A program made the position numbers and the translations under genes. The notes under the pieces are model-generated. The model worked only from the letters and a program-made list of their open reading frames with translations. It was not told the DNA's origin and did not search any database. A stretch of 64,000 bases of DNA from a virus. The stretch covers positions 62,001 through 126,000 of the IMG/VR virus record IMGVR_UViG_3300036770_004143; one strand, given 5' to 3'. Numbering within the stretch: the first letter of the stretch is position 1; each line of letters starts with the position of its first letter. Of this stretch, positions 44,028 to 53,336 are shown piece after piece.

Positions 44028-44083
44028 TGTTTGTTAATTGTTTATATAAAAATAAACAAAAACAATCTATTTACCAAATGGGA

Positions 44084-44788
44084 TTAACTATTCAAGGATT
44101 TATTTAGTGATTTTATCTCATAATAATTCAATATATCAAACTTATCAGTTTTAACCTTCTCAATTGCCTTTAATAATTTTGTCTTAACCTCACCATTTGT
44201 TTCATTCAATAACAATTCAGTTAATTTTTTTTCAGTTTCTTCCTTTAACAAAACAAAATCAGCATTTAACTTATTTTTATCTTCCTTCAATAAGGATAAG
44301 ATTTCTTTTTTGGTTTCCTCATTCAAAGAATTAATATATTCATTTATTTTGTTATTAACAACCTTAACCATTGAACTAATTGGAATATTTACCTTATTCT
44401 CATTAATTGCAATAGGCTGCATTAACACCTTTAAAACACTTTCTTTTAGAACAACCAATTCATCAAGATTGTTTGTTGTTTCATATATTAATTTATCAAT
44501 ATTCTCATATTGATTTTCATCAATCTTATTTAAGATAACAGGAATTTTAGATTTCTTTATAAGTTTTCTACCCCAATCAATACCCTCATCCAAGTATATT
44601 TTTGCAGCAGATTCACTTAATCCCCTTGGCTTGGTTAAATCCCCATATAATACATATAGTTTTGATAAACTCTTATCACTTAATATGTGCTTTTTAAAAT
44701 TTTTAATATTTTCCTTAAAAATCTTTTTATCTTTCACTGATTCTGAAAGATTATTCTCAATAATTGTTTTTACTTTACCAAATTTCAT
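44084..44788 (-). CDS. Helical protein of unknown function
   Basis: A 234-residue Lys/Glu-rich helical protein (KVKTIIENNLSESVKDKKIFKENIKNFKKHIL; ELLLNETNGEVKTKLLKAIEKVK). N-terminal T-I-I-E and similar spots resemble prohead-protease sites. Sits upstream of the protease and downstream of the portal, where T4 has small internal or scaffold proteins; that is only positional inference. Promoter-like motif 14 bases before the start. Confidence 0.6.
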   Translation of the reverse strand: MKFGKVKTIIENNLSESVKDKKIFKENIKNFKKHILSDKSLSKLYVLYGDLTKPRGLSESAAKIYLDEGIDWGRKLIKKSKIPVILNKIDENQYENIDKLIYETTNNLDELVVLKESVLKVLMQPIAINENKVNIPISSMVKVVNNKINEYINSLNEETKKEILSLLKEDKNKLNADFVLLKEETEKKLTELLLNETNGEVKTKLLKAIEKVKTDKFDILNYYEIKSLNKSLNS

Positions 44789-44802
44789 ACTTCTTCTTTT
44801 TT

Positions 44803-44811
44803 TATAAATAT
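44803..44811 (-). promoter_or_regulatory. Late-promoter-like motif ATATTTATA
   Basis: Perfect minus-strand copy, 14 bases before the ATG at 44788. Confidence 0.6.
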
Positions 44812-44813
44812 TG

Positions 44814-46664
44814 CTAACCTAATAACTTTTTTAGTTCATTTTCCAAATCACCCAAAGATTTTTGACCTTTTTTGAATGGTGAATAATTTAATCCATTTAT
44901 TTTGTTGTTTTCTGACAAAATATTTAGATTATCAAATCTTGATTCTGGTGCCAAGCCTGGTTCTCCTGGTGGTGGCATTTCACCCCCTCCTGGTGGCGGT
45001 GGTGGTGGAGGCGCACTCATATCCATTCCTCCCATATCCATTCCTCCCATATCCATTCCTCCCATATCATCTGGTGGTGGAGGCATTGCACCTGCTGTTG
45101 CTGTTCCACCTGAAACTGAACCATATAACTTATCAATATTATCAAACAAGCCAGTTTTCTTGATGATAAGAGGTGTTTGTTTTAATTCTTCACCAACTGC
45201 CTTTTCAATCCTTTGTTGTTGTAAATCCAATCTAATTTCCTCATCTGAAAATCCAAAAATATGTTTCTTTGCCCAAGTTGCAGAAACTGGTGCAATCCCT
45301 GTCCCGGGATCTGAAACAGCATCACGATATAATCCAATTTTCTCTTTCCATATATCAATTTTCAATAAATCAGATTGTGTTGAAGGATTTGTCAAGCCTA
45401 ATGTGAAATTGGATATCTCATCTTCAAAACCCAATAAAAATAAATGTATAATAGCAATCTTATTTAATTCAGATATCATACATTTCTGAATTCTATTTAT
45501 TGTCCTTGCAAATCTAATGTCCTGTAATGATAATGTTTTACCATCACCAACCACATCTTCAAAACCCAAGAATGTTTTTGGTATTCTTAATGCTGTAACC
45601 AATTTCTTTTGAATATATTCAATATCTGCTATTTCTCCCAAATTGCTCGCACCTGCTAAAGTTTCAATTGGACTTGCTTGACCTGGATCCCTAACTGGAA
45701 CAAAATAATCTTGGTCAACAGCCATTTGATTATACCTCATATCAACATTACCGGTTTTGCTATCAACAATCTGTTCTCTCTTGAATTTATTTGCAACACG
45801 TTGTACGTACGCCTCAACATCATTATCATCCATATTTCCAACAAACACTTTAAACACCCTTCTTTCTGGTGCTCTTGATGTTCTATATATTAACATTGCA
45901 TCTTCTGATAATAAAAGTTGCTTCCAGATACGTCTTGCTTTTTCCAATAAGGATGTTCCATATGGTAATTTTCTATCATCCCCCAATATTCTAAAGTGTG
46001 CAATTTCCCAAGGTTGGAATTCCATCTGTTTATTTTTCCATTTAAATTTAAGGGAATCATTTTCTGATGATAGTTCTCCATAGCCTGATGCCTTTTCTGC
46101 ACTACCTGGTTCTAATCTTTCAATTTCAATATTTGGTAATTGATTGCATCCAACAATACCTTTTTCTGGATCCAACTTTAAAAAGACAAAATTATCACCA
46201 AACTTACATGTGTTCCTAGTCCACATTGGTAATGATGTATTTATATCCAAAACATTATTAAATAAATCTGTTAATACAGATTTTATTCTTTTTGATTCTG
46301 AATATATTTGCAACATATGTCCATCTTCATTTGAAGTTGTTGATTCTTCTGCATATATATCTAATGCTGCCCCAATTTCTGGAGTGTACTCCATACTTTC
46401 GAAATCATAGACTGATGCCAATCTTGTTGGTTCATAATAAACTGCTTGGGTATATAAGTGGTTATCAATTTTTGCCCATTGGTTTGATAGATAAAAAGAT
46501 TGCTGTGCTTGTAGTTTTTCTCTTTCAAATTCAACTTTATTTTGAGTTCTTAATAGTTCTTTCTTATCAAACTTATATGTGGGTATATCTTGATTTAAAA
46601 GGGAATTTGGCCCAAAAGTTGCTGATAACCTTTGCCATACTGTTAGATTTTCATTATTGCTCAT
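44814..46664 (-). CDS. Portal protein, gp20-like
   Basis: A 616-residue portal protein of the T4 gp20 family: YEPTRLASVYDFESMEYTPEIGAALDIYAEESTTSNEDG (about 75-113), NCKFGDNFVFLKLDPEKGIVG-like beta region, LLSEDAMLIYRTSRAPERRVFKVFVGNM (about 252-279), DYFVPVRDPGQASPIETLAG and KLVTALRIPKTFLGFEDVVGDGKTLSLQDIRFARTI (about 355-390). The C-terminus is a Met/Gly/Pro-rich tail (MGGMDMGG repeats, PPPPPPPGGG). It forms the dodecameric ring through which DNA is packaged. Confidence 0.92.
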   Translation of the reverse strand: MSNNENLTVWQRLSATFGPNSLLNQDIPTYKFDKKELLRTQNKVEFEREKLQAQQSFYLSNQWAKIDNHLYTQAVYYEPTRLASVYDFESMEYTPEIGAALDIYAEESTTSNEDGHMLQIYSESKRIKSVLTDLFNNVLDINTSLPMWTRNTCKFGDNFVFLKLDPEKGIVGCNQLPNIEIERLEPGSAEKASGYGELSSENDSLKFKWKNKQMEFQPWEIAHFRILGDDRKLPYGTSLLEKARRIWKQLLLSEDAMLIYRTSRAPERRVFKVFVGNMDDNDVEAYVQRVANKFKREQIVDSKTGNVDMRYNQMAVDQDYFVPVRDPGQASPIETLAGASNLGEIADIEYIQKKLVTALRIPKTFLGFEDVVGDGKTLSLQDIRFARTINRIQKCMISELNKIAIIHLFLLGFEDEISNFTLGLTNPSTQSDLLKIDIWKEKIGLYRDAVSDPGTGIAPVSATWAKKHIFGFSDEEIRLDLQQQRIEKAVGEELKQTPLIIKKTGLFDNIDKLYGSVSGGTATAGAMPPPPDDMGGMDMGGMDMGGMDMSAPPPPPPPGGGEMPPPGEPGLAPESRFDNLNILSENNKINGLNYSPFKKGQKSLGDLENELKKLLG

Positions 46665-46679
46665 AATATTTTTTATATT

Positions 46680-48431
46680 TTATTTTACACCAAATAGCCA
46701 ACCATATTTTTGATAATCATTGACATTTGGTTTATTTGATACATTATTATCTGTTGAACTTGATATCATAGGATTAAAGAACATAGATTGTTCTGTATAT
46801 ATGTTCTTGAATGAACTCCAAGAGTTAATCATAGCCTTTGTATGGTTTGTCACTTTTTCCAAAACCTGGAATGATTTTTCTGCAACATATGTAGCCATAG
46901 CAATTGCCATAATACAATCATCATGATGTCCCTTTTGATGATCAGGTCTTCCATTTATATATATAAACGTATTCATCTCATTGTATAGTCTATTTGAATA
47001 TATTTTAAACTCATGCCTCAATGCTTCCTCAAAAGACGCAATCATCTGCACCCTTTTATTATTGAAATTTATTCCTGGGATTTTATCTGCCATTTTTGAA
47101 TCATATTTCCATTTATTGTTATTATCAATATTATCATAATACAAACTTGGATAATTCATTTCTTGCAATTTTCTTGATGTTGCAACACCCATCCCACCAG
47201 TTAAATCAACAACAACAAATGCCTTATATAATGAACACCATTTAAAAACAACTTCTGCCAATATATCTGGTGGTATTTTGCCAACATATTCCAAAACTTG
47301 TTCTTGCGTATCAAAATCAATAATCTGGATGGTTGAAAAATCTTCTGAATCCCCCCTAGACACATCCACACCTGCAACATATCTATGACCATTTTCTGGC
47401 TCTTTAAACATCCATAAACTATTCCCCATCAATTTTGATATGGGATTTGTTAGTTGGTTTTTTAAAATATTTGATAATAATTCAGAATCAAACACATTAT
47501 CCCCAGACCCCAAGAAATTACTTTCAATCTCTTGTGACACCTTTCTCTTATCATATTTAAGTTTTTTAACCATACCCTCATACCAAGATGAGCATGGTTT
47601 ATAACCTTCTTCAATATATTCAATAACTTTCTGATGGTCTCTCTCATAAGAATTTTCATGTGATAAATCAATTAAATCATCTTTGCTATACTCCTCCTTA
47701 TTTAATAGATAGTGAATCATATCCTTTGTCTTCACCATATACAAATCTTTTGTGTATCTTGGATCCCTATACCAAACCATTTCTGTAATCTTGAACTCAT
47801 TCATATTACGTAACGCTTGGTCATATATTTCATAATATATTGGGTCATATCCATTGGGTGTTGATATTACTACAACTTTACCACCAGTACTCAAAGATGC
47901 CATAGATGCAGCCCAAAAATCAGGGTCAGCATCAATATAAGCAGCCTCATCAAATATTAATGTGGTTGGGGTATAACCCCTCAATGCATCCTTTGATGTT
48001 GCCACAGCCTTAACCTCACAATCATTGTTTAATTTAAAATGTCTTGCAGAATTCTTTTCAGATGAAAAACCAATTCCAACCCAATTTGGCCATTGCTCAA
48101 TAAAATGTCTAACCTTATTTGCCATTTCCACAGCTGTATCCAACTTATTTGCAATAATCAATATCTTTTCAGGTTTATTCCTATTTGCAAATGCCAACCT
48201 TTTTGATATCCAGGCTGCTGTCACAGTTGATACACCAGCCTGTCTATACTTTAATGCAATATTTTCATTATATAAATCAAAATCCTCAATCAACTTAATT
48301 TGGTCAGGAAATAAATCTAATGGTACATATCTTTTTGCTGTATTGTCATATGTCTGCAAATATGTCTTTAAACAGTATGGTGTGCTCTTTATGCATTTGG
48401 CAGATTCAATCAATACTTGATCTCTTGTCAT
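46680..48431 (-). CDS. Terminase large subunit, gp17-like
   Basis: A 583-residue ATPase-nuclease. ATPase half: YRQAGVSTVTAAWISKRLA (deviant Walker A, about residues 62-80), ILIIANKLDTAVEMANKVR, TLIFDEAAYIDAD (Walker B, about 157-169). Nuclease half: HRYVAGVDVSRGDSEDFSTIQIIDFD (metal Asp residues), VVVDLTGGMGV, and the C-terminal DCIMAIAMATY. It drives ATP-dependent DNA packaging with the portal. I set the start at the ATG at 48431 (MTRDQVLIES): an in-frame ATG at 48464 would put a promoter-like motif inside the coding sequence and has a poor N-terminus. Confidence 0.95.
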   Translation of the reverse strand: MTRDQVLIESAKCIKSTPYCLKTYLQTYDNTAKRYVPLDLFPDQIKLIEDFDLYNENIALKYRQAGVSTVTAAWISKRLAFANRNKPEKILIIANKLDTAVEMANKVRHFIEQWPNWVGIGFSSEKNSARHFKLNNDCEVKAVATSKDALRGYTPTTLIFDEAAYIDADPDFWAASMASLSTGGKVVVISTPNGYDPIYYEIYDQALRNMNEFKITEMVWYRDPRYTKDLYMVKTKDMIHYLLNKEEYSKDDLIDLSHENSYERDHQKVIEYIEEGYKPCSSWYEGMVKKLKYDKRKVSQEIESNFLGSGDNVFDSELLSNILKNQLTNPISKLMGNSLWMFKEPENGHRYVAGVDVSRGDSEDFSTIQIIDFDTQEQVLEYVGKIPPDILAEVVFKWCSLYKAFVVVDLTGGMGVATSRKLQEMNYPSLYYDNIDNNNKWKYDSKMADKIPGINFNNKRVQMIASFEEALRHEFKIYSNRLYNEMNTFIYINGRPDHQKGHHDDCIMAIAMATYVAEKSFQVLEKVTNHTKAMINSWSSFKNIYTEQSMFFNPMISSSTDNNVSNKPNVNDYQKYGWLFGVK

Positions 48432-48444
48432 ATTCTTTTTTTTA

Positions 48445-48453
48445 TATAAATAC
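48445..48453 (-). promoter_or_regulatory. Late-promoter-like motif GTATTTATA
   Basis: One-mismatch copy, 13 bases before the chosen terminase start (48431); it supports that start. Confidence 0.55.
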
Positions 48454-48465
48454 ACATAAAACAAA

Positions 48466-48497
48466 AAAACCCCAACCTAATTAAAGATTGGGGTTTT
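48466..48497 (-). terminator. Terminator upstream of the terminase gene
   Basis: AAAACCCCAA / TTGGGGTTTT, a 10-bp perfect stem (48466-48475 with 48488-48497) followed on the minus strand by a T run. It ends the transcript of the 48511-52319 genes. Confidence 0.88.
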
Positions 48498-48510
48498 AAA
48501 TATTATTTTA

Positions 48511-49851
48511 TTAGTTTCTTCTAATGTTTAAATCTTTCAATAATTCATCAAGTGATATGTCCTCAAAATCTGAGGGGTCAAAATTTGTTTGCTTACCACC
48601 AGTATAATCATCTGGTGCTTGATTAGATGCAAATTCATCATCATCATAAGCATCTTCATCATCCATATCATCCATATACTGGCTTTGTAGGTAATCAAGA
48701 TATCTCTCTTTACTAACTCTAGCTTGTGAAATTAATTCATCAAATTCTCTTTTAGCATAATCTTGATCAGATGGTGTATCTGATATTACATATTTCATCA
48801 AATTAATAAATTCATCTGCTGGTATTTTATATAACTCAACAAAGAAAAATCTAATCAAACCAATATCTGATTTATCAAATAATTCAGCAGGTAAAATATT
48901 CCTTATTTTTTCCAAAATGGCTGGACCAATTCTTAAACCTTCTGTTTCTGATTTTAATGTATCTGCTTGACCTAATGTCATATTAGCCATATTATCATCA
49001 CTAGAATAACCATGTCTTGCTAATGCTTCTTCAATTCCTTTTGCAATTTCATGACATAATATTGGAAACATAAATGCTGTGGCATTGATTACAGTCTTTG
49101 TTTCACCAGTTTCTGGATCCTCTTCATCATCAACATCAACAGCTGCAGAAACTCCACCACCTTTTGCTGCCATATCCATCATTGATTCATTCAAGAAATA
49201 TAATGCATCAACTAAAGGGATTGTTGTTGAGTATAGTTGGTATAATTTTGGGTCAATTGCATCTAATTGAGATTTAACCTCTGGCTTCTCATATATATAA
49301 TGAGTTTTCCTTGCAACCCCACCAATGATAGCATTAATGATATCCCTTTTGAAAACTTCATTTGATAATTCTTCTTCTTCTTCTGGGGATAATTCTTGTT
49401 TAATTTTATCTTTTTCTTTTCTCATTTTACCAACAACATCATTGCCTGGCATCCCTAAACTAGCATTAATGATGAACTCATCATCACTAACTTCCATTTC
49501 ATTTAATGTTTCACTAATTGCTAATTCAACTAATTCATCACTATACCTAGATTCTAATTGTTGAATTGCAGAAGCATTCTGATATACTCTTGATGTTACA
49601 ATTGAAACTAATTCATTTGCAGTTAATGTTTCTTTACCTGCAATCTTTCTAACTCTATTTAATACATCATTAAATGAACGGCTATATAGTTTTTGAACAT
49701 CTGCTGAACCCCTCTTTAAGGCAGGGTTTTGTCCAAACATAGAATTTGGGTCTGCAAGTTTTTTCTCCAATCTAGGATCCATACGTTCAGGACCAGTGTA
49801 TTCTAACTGTTCTCTTAATTTTTTGTTGATTAGTTTGTCTATGTTCTTCAT
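48511..49851 (-). CDS. Head-module protein of unknown function, acidic C-terminus
   Basis: A 446-residue protein: MKNIDKLINKKLREQLEYTGPERMDPRLEKKLADPNSMFGQ, a helical middle (NAIIGGVARKTHYIYEKPEV; FMFPILCHEIAKGIEEALARHGYSSD), then a C-terminus rich in Asp/Glu (MDDMDDEDAYDDDEF) ending in SLDELLKDLNIRRN. The CHEIAKG segment resembles a zinc site but lacks the HExxH second His. Its position, just upstream of the terminase, suggests a structural or packaging role. No family recognised. Confidence 0.6.
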   Translation of the reverse strand: MKNIDKLINKKLREQLEYTGPERMDPRLEKKLADPNSMFGQNPALKRGSADVQKLYSRSFNDVLNRVRKIAGKETLTANELVSIVTSRVYQNASAIQQLESRYSDELVELAISETLNEMEVSDDEFIINASLGMPGNDVVGKMRKEKDKIKQELSPEEEEELSNEVFKRDIINAIIGGVARKTHYIYEKPEVKSQLDAIDPKLYQLYSTTIPLVDALYFLNESMMDMAAKGGGVSAAVDVDDEEDPETGETKTVINATAFMFPILCHEIAKGIEEALARHGYSSDDNMANMTLGQADTLKSETEGLRIGPAILEKIRNILPAELFDKSDIGLIRFFFVELYKIPADEFINLMKYVISDTPSDQDYAKREFDELISQARVSKERYLDYLQSQYMDDMDDEDAYDDDEFASNQAPDDYTGGKQTNFDPSDFEDISLDELLKDLNIRRN

Positions 49852-50630
49852 TATCCTTTGAAATTTATTAATTGCATAATGTTATCAATAATAGCATCTT
49901 TTGCTTTATTTGGTCCTATTGCTTTTGGAACAGTTTTTACACCTGGGCGTGGGTTTTGGAATGGGTTATCTCTCCTTGATGGTTTTATTTTTGGATTTGC
50001 TGGTTTTACAACTGGTTTTGTTGTTGTATCAGCCTTTGGCATAGGGTTTATTTTTGGATTTGGGTTTTGGAATGGGTTATCTCTCCTTGATGGTTTTATT
50101 TTTGGATTTGCTGGTTTTACAACTGGTTTTGTGTCAGGGGCTTGTTCTTTTAAATGATTTAACAAACCTCTCTTTGTAACTTGTGGTCTTAATTTTGATT
50201 CAACCATTTTATTCATTTGGTCTTCAATAAAAGAATCAATCATATTTGATTCCTTCATATCTTTTTTTGAATTACCCTTAACATCCATAACACATCTTTC
50301 ATATTTGTTTTTTTGTGCTTTTGTCCACTCACTTCTTTCAGAAGTACCAAATTCTTTCTTTAATTGTGCTGTGCAAATAGCCCAAGGATTGGATTTAGAC
50401 TTTTTAGCCTCACCCATCTCTCTTTTCTCTAATCTAACATTATAACCTTTAGCCGCTAATTGCATAGCCTTTGGTTCATTTTTAGTTGAGATGCTTCCTT
50501 TTGTTGTGGTTGATTGTTCACCTAATAACTTTGAGTATAAATAATTTATATTATTATCACTCATACCTTTTAAAGCGTTTATAGAAAAACCCTCCTCCAA
50601 TAAGGTTAATACTTTTTTATTAATTTTCAT
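49851..50630 (-). CDS. Protein with duplicated Pro/Arg unit, unknown function
   Basis: A 259-residue basic protein. Residues with AICTAQLKKEFGTSERSEWTKAQKNKYERCV in the first half recall a motif (AICTA ... KYERCV) seen in other phage proteins. The last third contains two copies of TKPVVKPANPKIKPSRRDNPFQNP, encoded by a 72-base perfect direct repeat (49950-50021 and 50061-50132). Highly basic Pro-rich repeats could bind DNA or act as a linker. Its stop and the start of the next gene overlap by one base. Confidence 0.65.
   Translation of the reverse strand: MKINKKVLTLLEEGFSINALKGMSDNNINYLYSKLLGEQSTTTKGSISTKNEPKAMQLAAKGYNVRLEKREMGEAKKSKSNPWAICTAQLKKEFGTSERSEWTKAQKNKYERCVMDVKGNSKKDMKESNMIDSFIEDQMNKMVESKLRPQVTKRGLLNHLKEQAPDTKPVVKPANPKIKPSRRDNPFQNPNPKINPMPKADTTTKPVVKPANPKIKPSRRDNPFQNPRPGVKTVPKAIGPNKAKDAIIDNIMQLINFKG
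49950..50021 (-). repeat. 72-base perfect direct repeat, copy 2
   Basis: Identical to 50061-50132; encodes the KPVVKPANPKIKPSRRDNPF unit. The copies lie 111 bases apart. Confidence 0.9.
50061..50132 (-). repeat. 72-base perfect direct repeat, copy 1
   Basis: First copy in transcription order; same frame as the second. Confidence 0.9.
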
Positions 50631-51012
50631 ATACTATGGTTTTTTCAAATTCTAAGATTAAATCTCTTTCATACAGTTTATTTTTTATTTCTTGTTCAGT
50701 TTCACCAAACTTAAATACCAATCTATTTTTTGCATCTTCATTAACTTCCCAGCCTAATGCTATAACACCATCAACAGAATCAATCATAGAGAAATAATCA
50801 GAGTTTTGTATTAAATACAATGATACATCTTCTGTTGTTAATTGTCCAACTTTTGTTATATATTTTAATTCTGGCGGTTTTGGATAACCATTGGCAGGTT
50901 TTGCTTCCCAACTCTCCCCCCAAACTGAATCAGAGGATGAAAAGATAAACTCATATATATAATCACCTTTATAATTGATACCCAAAGAATTTATGAAAAT
51001 TAATCTATTCAT
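50620..51012 (-). CDS. Protein of unknown function
   Basis: A 130-residue acidic protein (NRLIFINSLGINYKGDYIYEFIFS; GWEVNEDAKNRLVFKFGETEQEIKNKLYERDLIL). Overlaps both neighbours (11 and 4 bases). Position suggests a small head or neck protein; no recognised family. Confidence 0.6.
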   Translation of the reverse strand: MNRLIFINSLGINYKGDYIYEFIFSSSDSVWGESWEAKPANGYPKPPELKYITKVGQLTTEDVSLYLIQNSDYFSMIDSVDGVIALGWEVNEDAKNRLVFKFGETEQEIKNKLYERDLILEFEKTIVYEN

Positions 51013-52319
51013 TTTATGATTTCTCCTTTTTTTGTTATTTTTACAGTGTTTTCATTTAACTTCAACATAATATTACCCAAGTTAGTCTTACCCATAACTT
51101 TGAATCTCTTAAACTTATTTAAGAAATTGTTTGCAGCAGAATATTGTTTCTCTGTTTCAGATAAAATTTTAATTGATTTTAAATTTTCATTTAATGATTT
51201 TTCTATTTTTCTTTTCTTCTGCTCTGACAACACTTTTTCTTGTGGGCTTAATTCAAAATAGTTTGAAATAATTCTATCCACTTTTGATTCTGAATATCTC
51301 TTTTTTGGTGCATATTCTTCACCACCTTGAGGCATAGCACCCATATCTGGCATTTCACCTCCCATACCATCAATCCCTTGCATATCTGGCATTTCACCAT
51401 CCATTCCTTCCATATCAGGCATTTCACCATCCATGTTAGGCATTTCACCATCCATTCCTTCCATATCAGGCATTTCTTCCATATTGCCCTCTTCTCCACC
51501 TCCTTCAAATTTTGAAAGAATGTCATCAACATCTTCTTCATCAAGAATGTCAATATTTAAAGATGATATGACCATATTAATGACATATTTAATTTCTTCA
51601 GATGTTAAACCTTCTTCATTTTCAAGTGTCCTAATCTTTTGTGTTAATCTTCCTGTTAATTTTTGGATAGTTTTAAAGGTAACTTCCTCATCACCTTTGC
51701 CTTGTTTTGGTTCCATAGGTTCATCCTCCATATCCATATCTGGCATTTCATCACCCATATCATCCATTCCTGGTTCAGCAGGTGGTGGCATTTCACCTTC
51801 CATACCTGGTTCACCCATATCAGGCATTTGCCCTTCACCACCTTCCAATGGAGATGGGGGTAACTCTGGATTTGGAACAGCTGGTGGTTCTGGTGGTGGA
51901 GCAGGCATATCACCCATTTCATTATCAGGTTGTGCAGGTTTTGGTGTTTTTAATGTGTATTTCTTTTGCTCACCAAATAATGATATACCATTTGGATTAT
52001 CATATAGTTCATTTAATTCCTTTGTTATTAGATTTAATTTCTTAAATGCTTGAGAATAAGATCTGTAATATTTTCTGTTTCTTATTGGGTCTATATAATC
52101 TAATGTGGATTCATTTAATCCCTTTTTAATAACATAACCAACTTTCTCTTTAACAATAGCATATACATTACCATCTGTTAATTGTATGTCATATTCCTTT
52201 GAAGAAGTTTCATTTATATTAGCTTTATCAACTTCTTTATACATAGCAATTTCTAACATTCTATTTAGTTTTGCACTACCTTGTAGCTTTTCACTGCCTA
52301 TTGGTTTTAATTTACTCAT
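51009..52319 (-). CDS. Acidic Met/Pro-rich protein, unknown function
   Basis: A 436-residue protein. N-terminus binds-like (KPIGSEKLQGSAKLNRMLEIAMYKEVDK; YAIVKEKVGYVIKKGLNESTLDYIDPIRNRKYYRSYSQA), middle of Pro/Glu/Met-rich repeats (MPDMGEPGMEGEMPPP; MEGMDGEMPDMQGIDG) and a helical C-terminus (SESKVDRIISNYFELSPQEKVLSEQKKRKIEKSLN). Acidic low-complexity segments like this occur in T4-like scaffolds and portal-proximal proteins. Function unknown. Confidence 0.6.
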   Translation of the reverse strand: MSKLKPIGSEKLQGSAKLNRMLEIAMYKEVDKANINETSSKEYDIQLTDGNVYAIVKEKVGYVIKKGLNESTLDYIDPIRNRKYYRSYSQAFKKLNLITKELNELYDNPNGISLFGEQKKYTLKTPKPAQPDNEMGDMPAPPPEPPAVPNPELPPSPLEGGEGQMPDMGEPGMEGEMPPPAEPGMDDMGDEMPDMDMEDEPMEPKQGKGDEEVTFKTIQKLTGRLTQKIRTLENEEGLTSEEIKYVINMVISSLNIDILDEEDVDDILSKFEGGGEEGNMEEMPDMEGMDGEMPNMDGEMPDMEGMDGEMPDMQGIDGMGGEMPDMGAMPQGGEEYAPKKRYSESKVDRIISNYFELSPQEKVLSEQKKRKIEKSLNENLKSIKILSETEKQYSAANNFLNKFKRFKVMGKTNLGNIMLKLNENTVKITKKGEIIK

Positions 52320-52332
52320 TTTTTTATATTTT

Positions 52333-52527
52333 TTAATTATTTAAGCCATTTATTCCACCTAATTTAACTGCTGACATTTCAATAACTGTATCAGTCCCCC
52401 CTGTTGTGTTTACAATAACAGCCTGTGGATGAGGTACTTGTGTTGTCCCAGTCAATGGATCACCACTGAAAAACCCCAACATACCTTTGGTATATTCATA
52501 AAACGTGTTTGCACTAACTACTGCCAT
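52333..52527 (-). CDS. Small protein of unknown function
   Basis: A 64-residue protein (VVSANTFYEYTKGMLGFFSGDPLTGTTQVPHPQAVIVNTTGGTDTVIEM). A perfect ATATTTATA motif 16 bases upstream makes it likely real. No family recognised. Confidence 0.6.
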   Translation of the reverse strand: MAVVSANTFYEYTKGMLGFFSGDPLTGTTQVPHPQAVIVNTTGGTDTVIEMSAVKLGGINGLNN

Positions 52528-52543
52528 TTTTATTTTATTTATA

Positions 52544-52552
52544 TATAAATAT
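52544..52552 (-). promoter_or_regulatory. Late-promoter-like motif ATATTTATA
   Basis: Perfect minus-strand copy, 16 bases before the ATG at 52527. Confidence 0.6.
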
Positions 52553-52590
52553 ATCTATTATGTCAAATATTAATATAGTAAAAATAAAAT

Positions 52591-53334
52591 TTAATAAATT
52601 TCATTTTCAATAGATAATTCTTTGGTTCTTTTATTATATTGATAATTAAACACCTTATCTAATAGACCACTACGCCTTAAATACTTATAAACCAAGTTTT
52701 CATTTGAAAATTCACCCCCCTTCTCCAAGCCACCTTTCCTAAATTTTCTTAATTTATCTGTTAATTTTTTTATTTTTGTTTTTGAAACTTTTAATGATGC
52801 CTCATCTGCATCTTTTAATGTTTTCTTAACAAATTCAACCCAATGGTTTATTTTTAATTTTAATTTTGTTTTATTAACTGGGGGTTTTTCTTTTTTGGGA
52901 ACAACTATCCACTCCTCATTCATTAATGAGTATTGACCTTCTGCTGTATGTTCTTCTTTTTCATCTTGTGGATATACTTCAACATCATAACCTTTGATTG
53001 TTAAATTATGCTTATCATTAAAAATTAATTTCTTTGCTGAAAATAATTTTAAATAAACTTCACCTTCATCCTCAAATTGATCCAAATCAATAATTATATG
53101 CAAATCAAAATCAGAATATTCTGACCAGTTATAATTGGATAATGACCCAGTTAATATTATATCTTCAACAAAAACATCCTCATCCAAAAATTCAATAAAC
53201 TCTTTTGCAATATCCAATAACCCTTTTTTAATTTCAGGCTTCATCTTTGCCTTCTTTACATTATTGGGACTGTCCCAAACTTTTGGGTTCAATGTATCTT
53301 TAACTATAAAACTTTTTATTATATTATTCTCCAT
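52591..53334 (-). CDS. Nucleotidyltransferase-fold protein
   Basis: A 247-residue protein with IILTGSLSNYNWSEYSDFDLHIIIDLD at about residues 58-84: the G-S-x(9-11)-D-x-D signature of the nucleotidyltransferase (Pol beta) superfamily, with both metal-binding Asp (FDLH). The C-terminus is Lys-rich and helical (KINHWVEFVKKTLKDADEASLKVSKTKIKKLTDKLRKFR). It might transfer a nucleotide to a protein, drug or RNA; substrate unknown. Next to a KTSC gene in a small minus-strand group. Confidence 0.7.
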   Translation of the reverse strand: MENNIIKSFIVKDTLNPKVWDSPNNVKKAKMKPEIKKGLLDIAKEFIEFLDEDVFVEDIILTGSLSNYNWSEYSDFDLHIIIDLDQFEDEGEVYLKLFSAKKLIFNDKHNLTIKGYDVEVYPQDEKEEHTAEGQYSLMNEEWIVVPKKEKPPVNKTKLKLKINHWVEFVKKTLKDADEASLKVSKTKIKKLTDKLRKFRKGGLEKGGEFSNENLVYKYLRRSGLLDKVFNYQYNKRTKELSIENEIY

Positions 53335-53336
53335 AG

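Noticed and set aside
48511-49851. Zinc protease motif (CHEIAKG)
   Set aside because: It lacks the second His of HExxH and other ligands.
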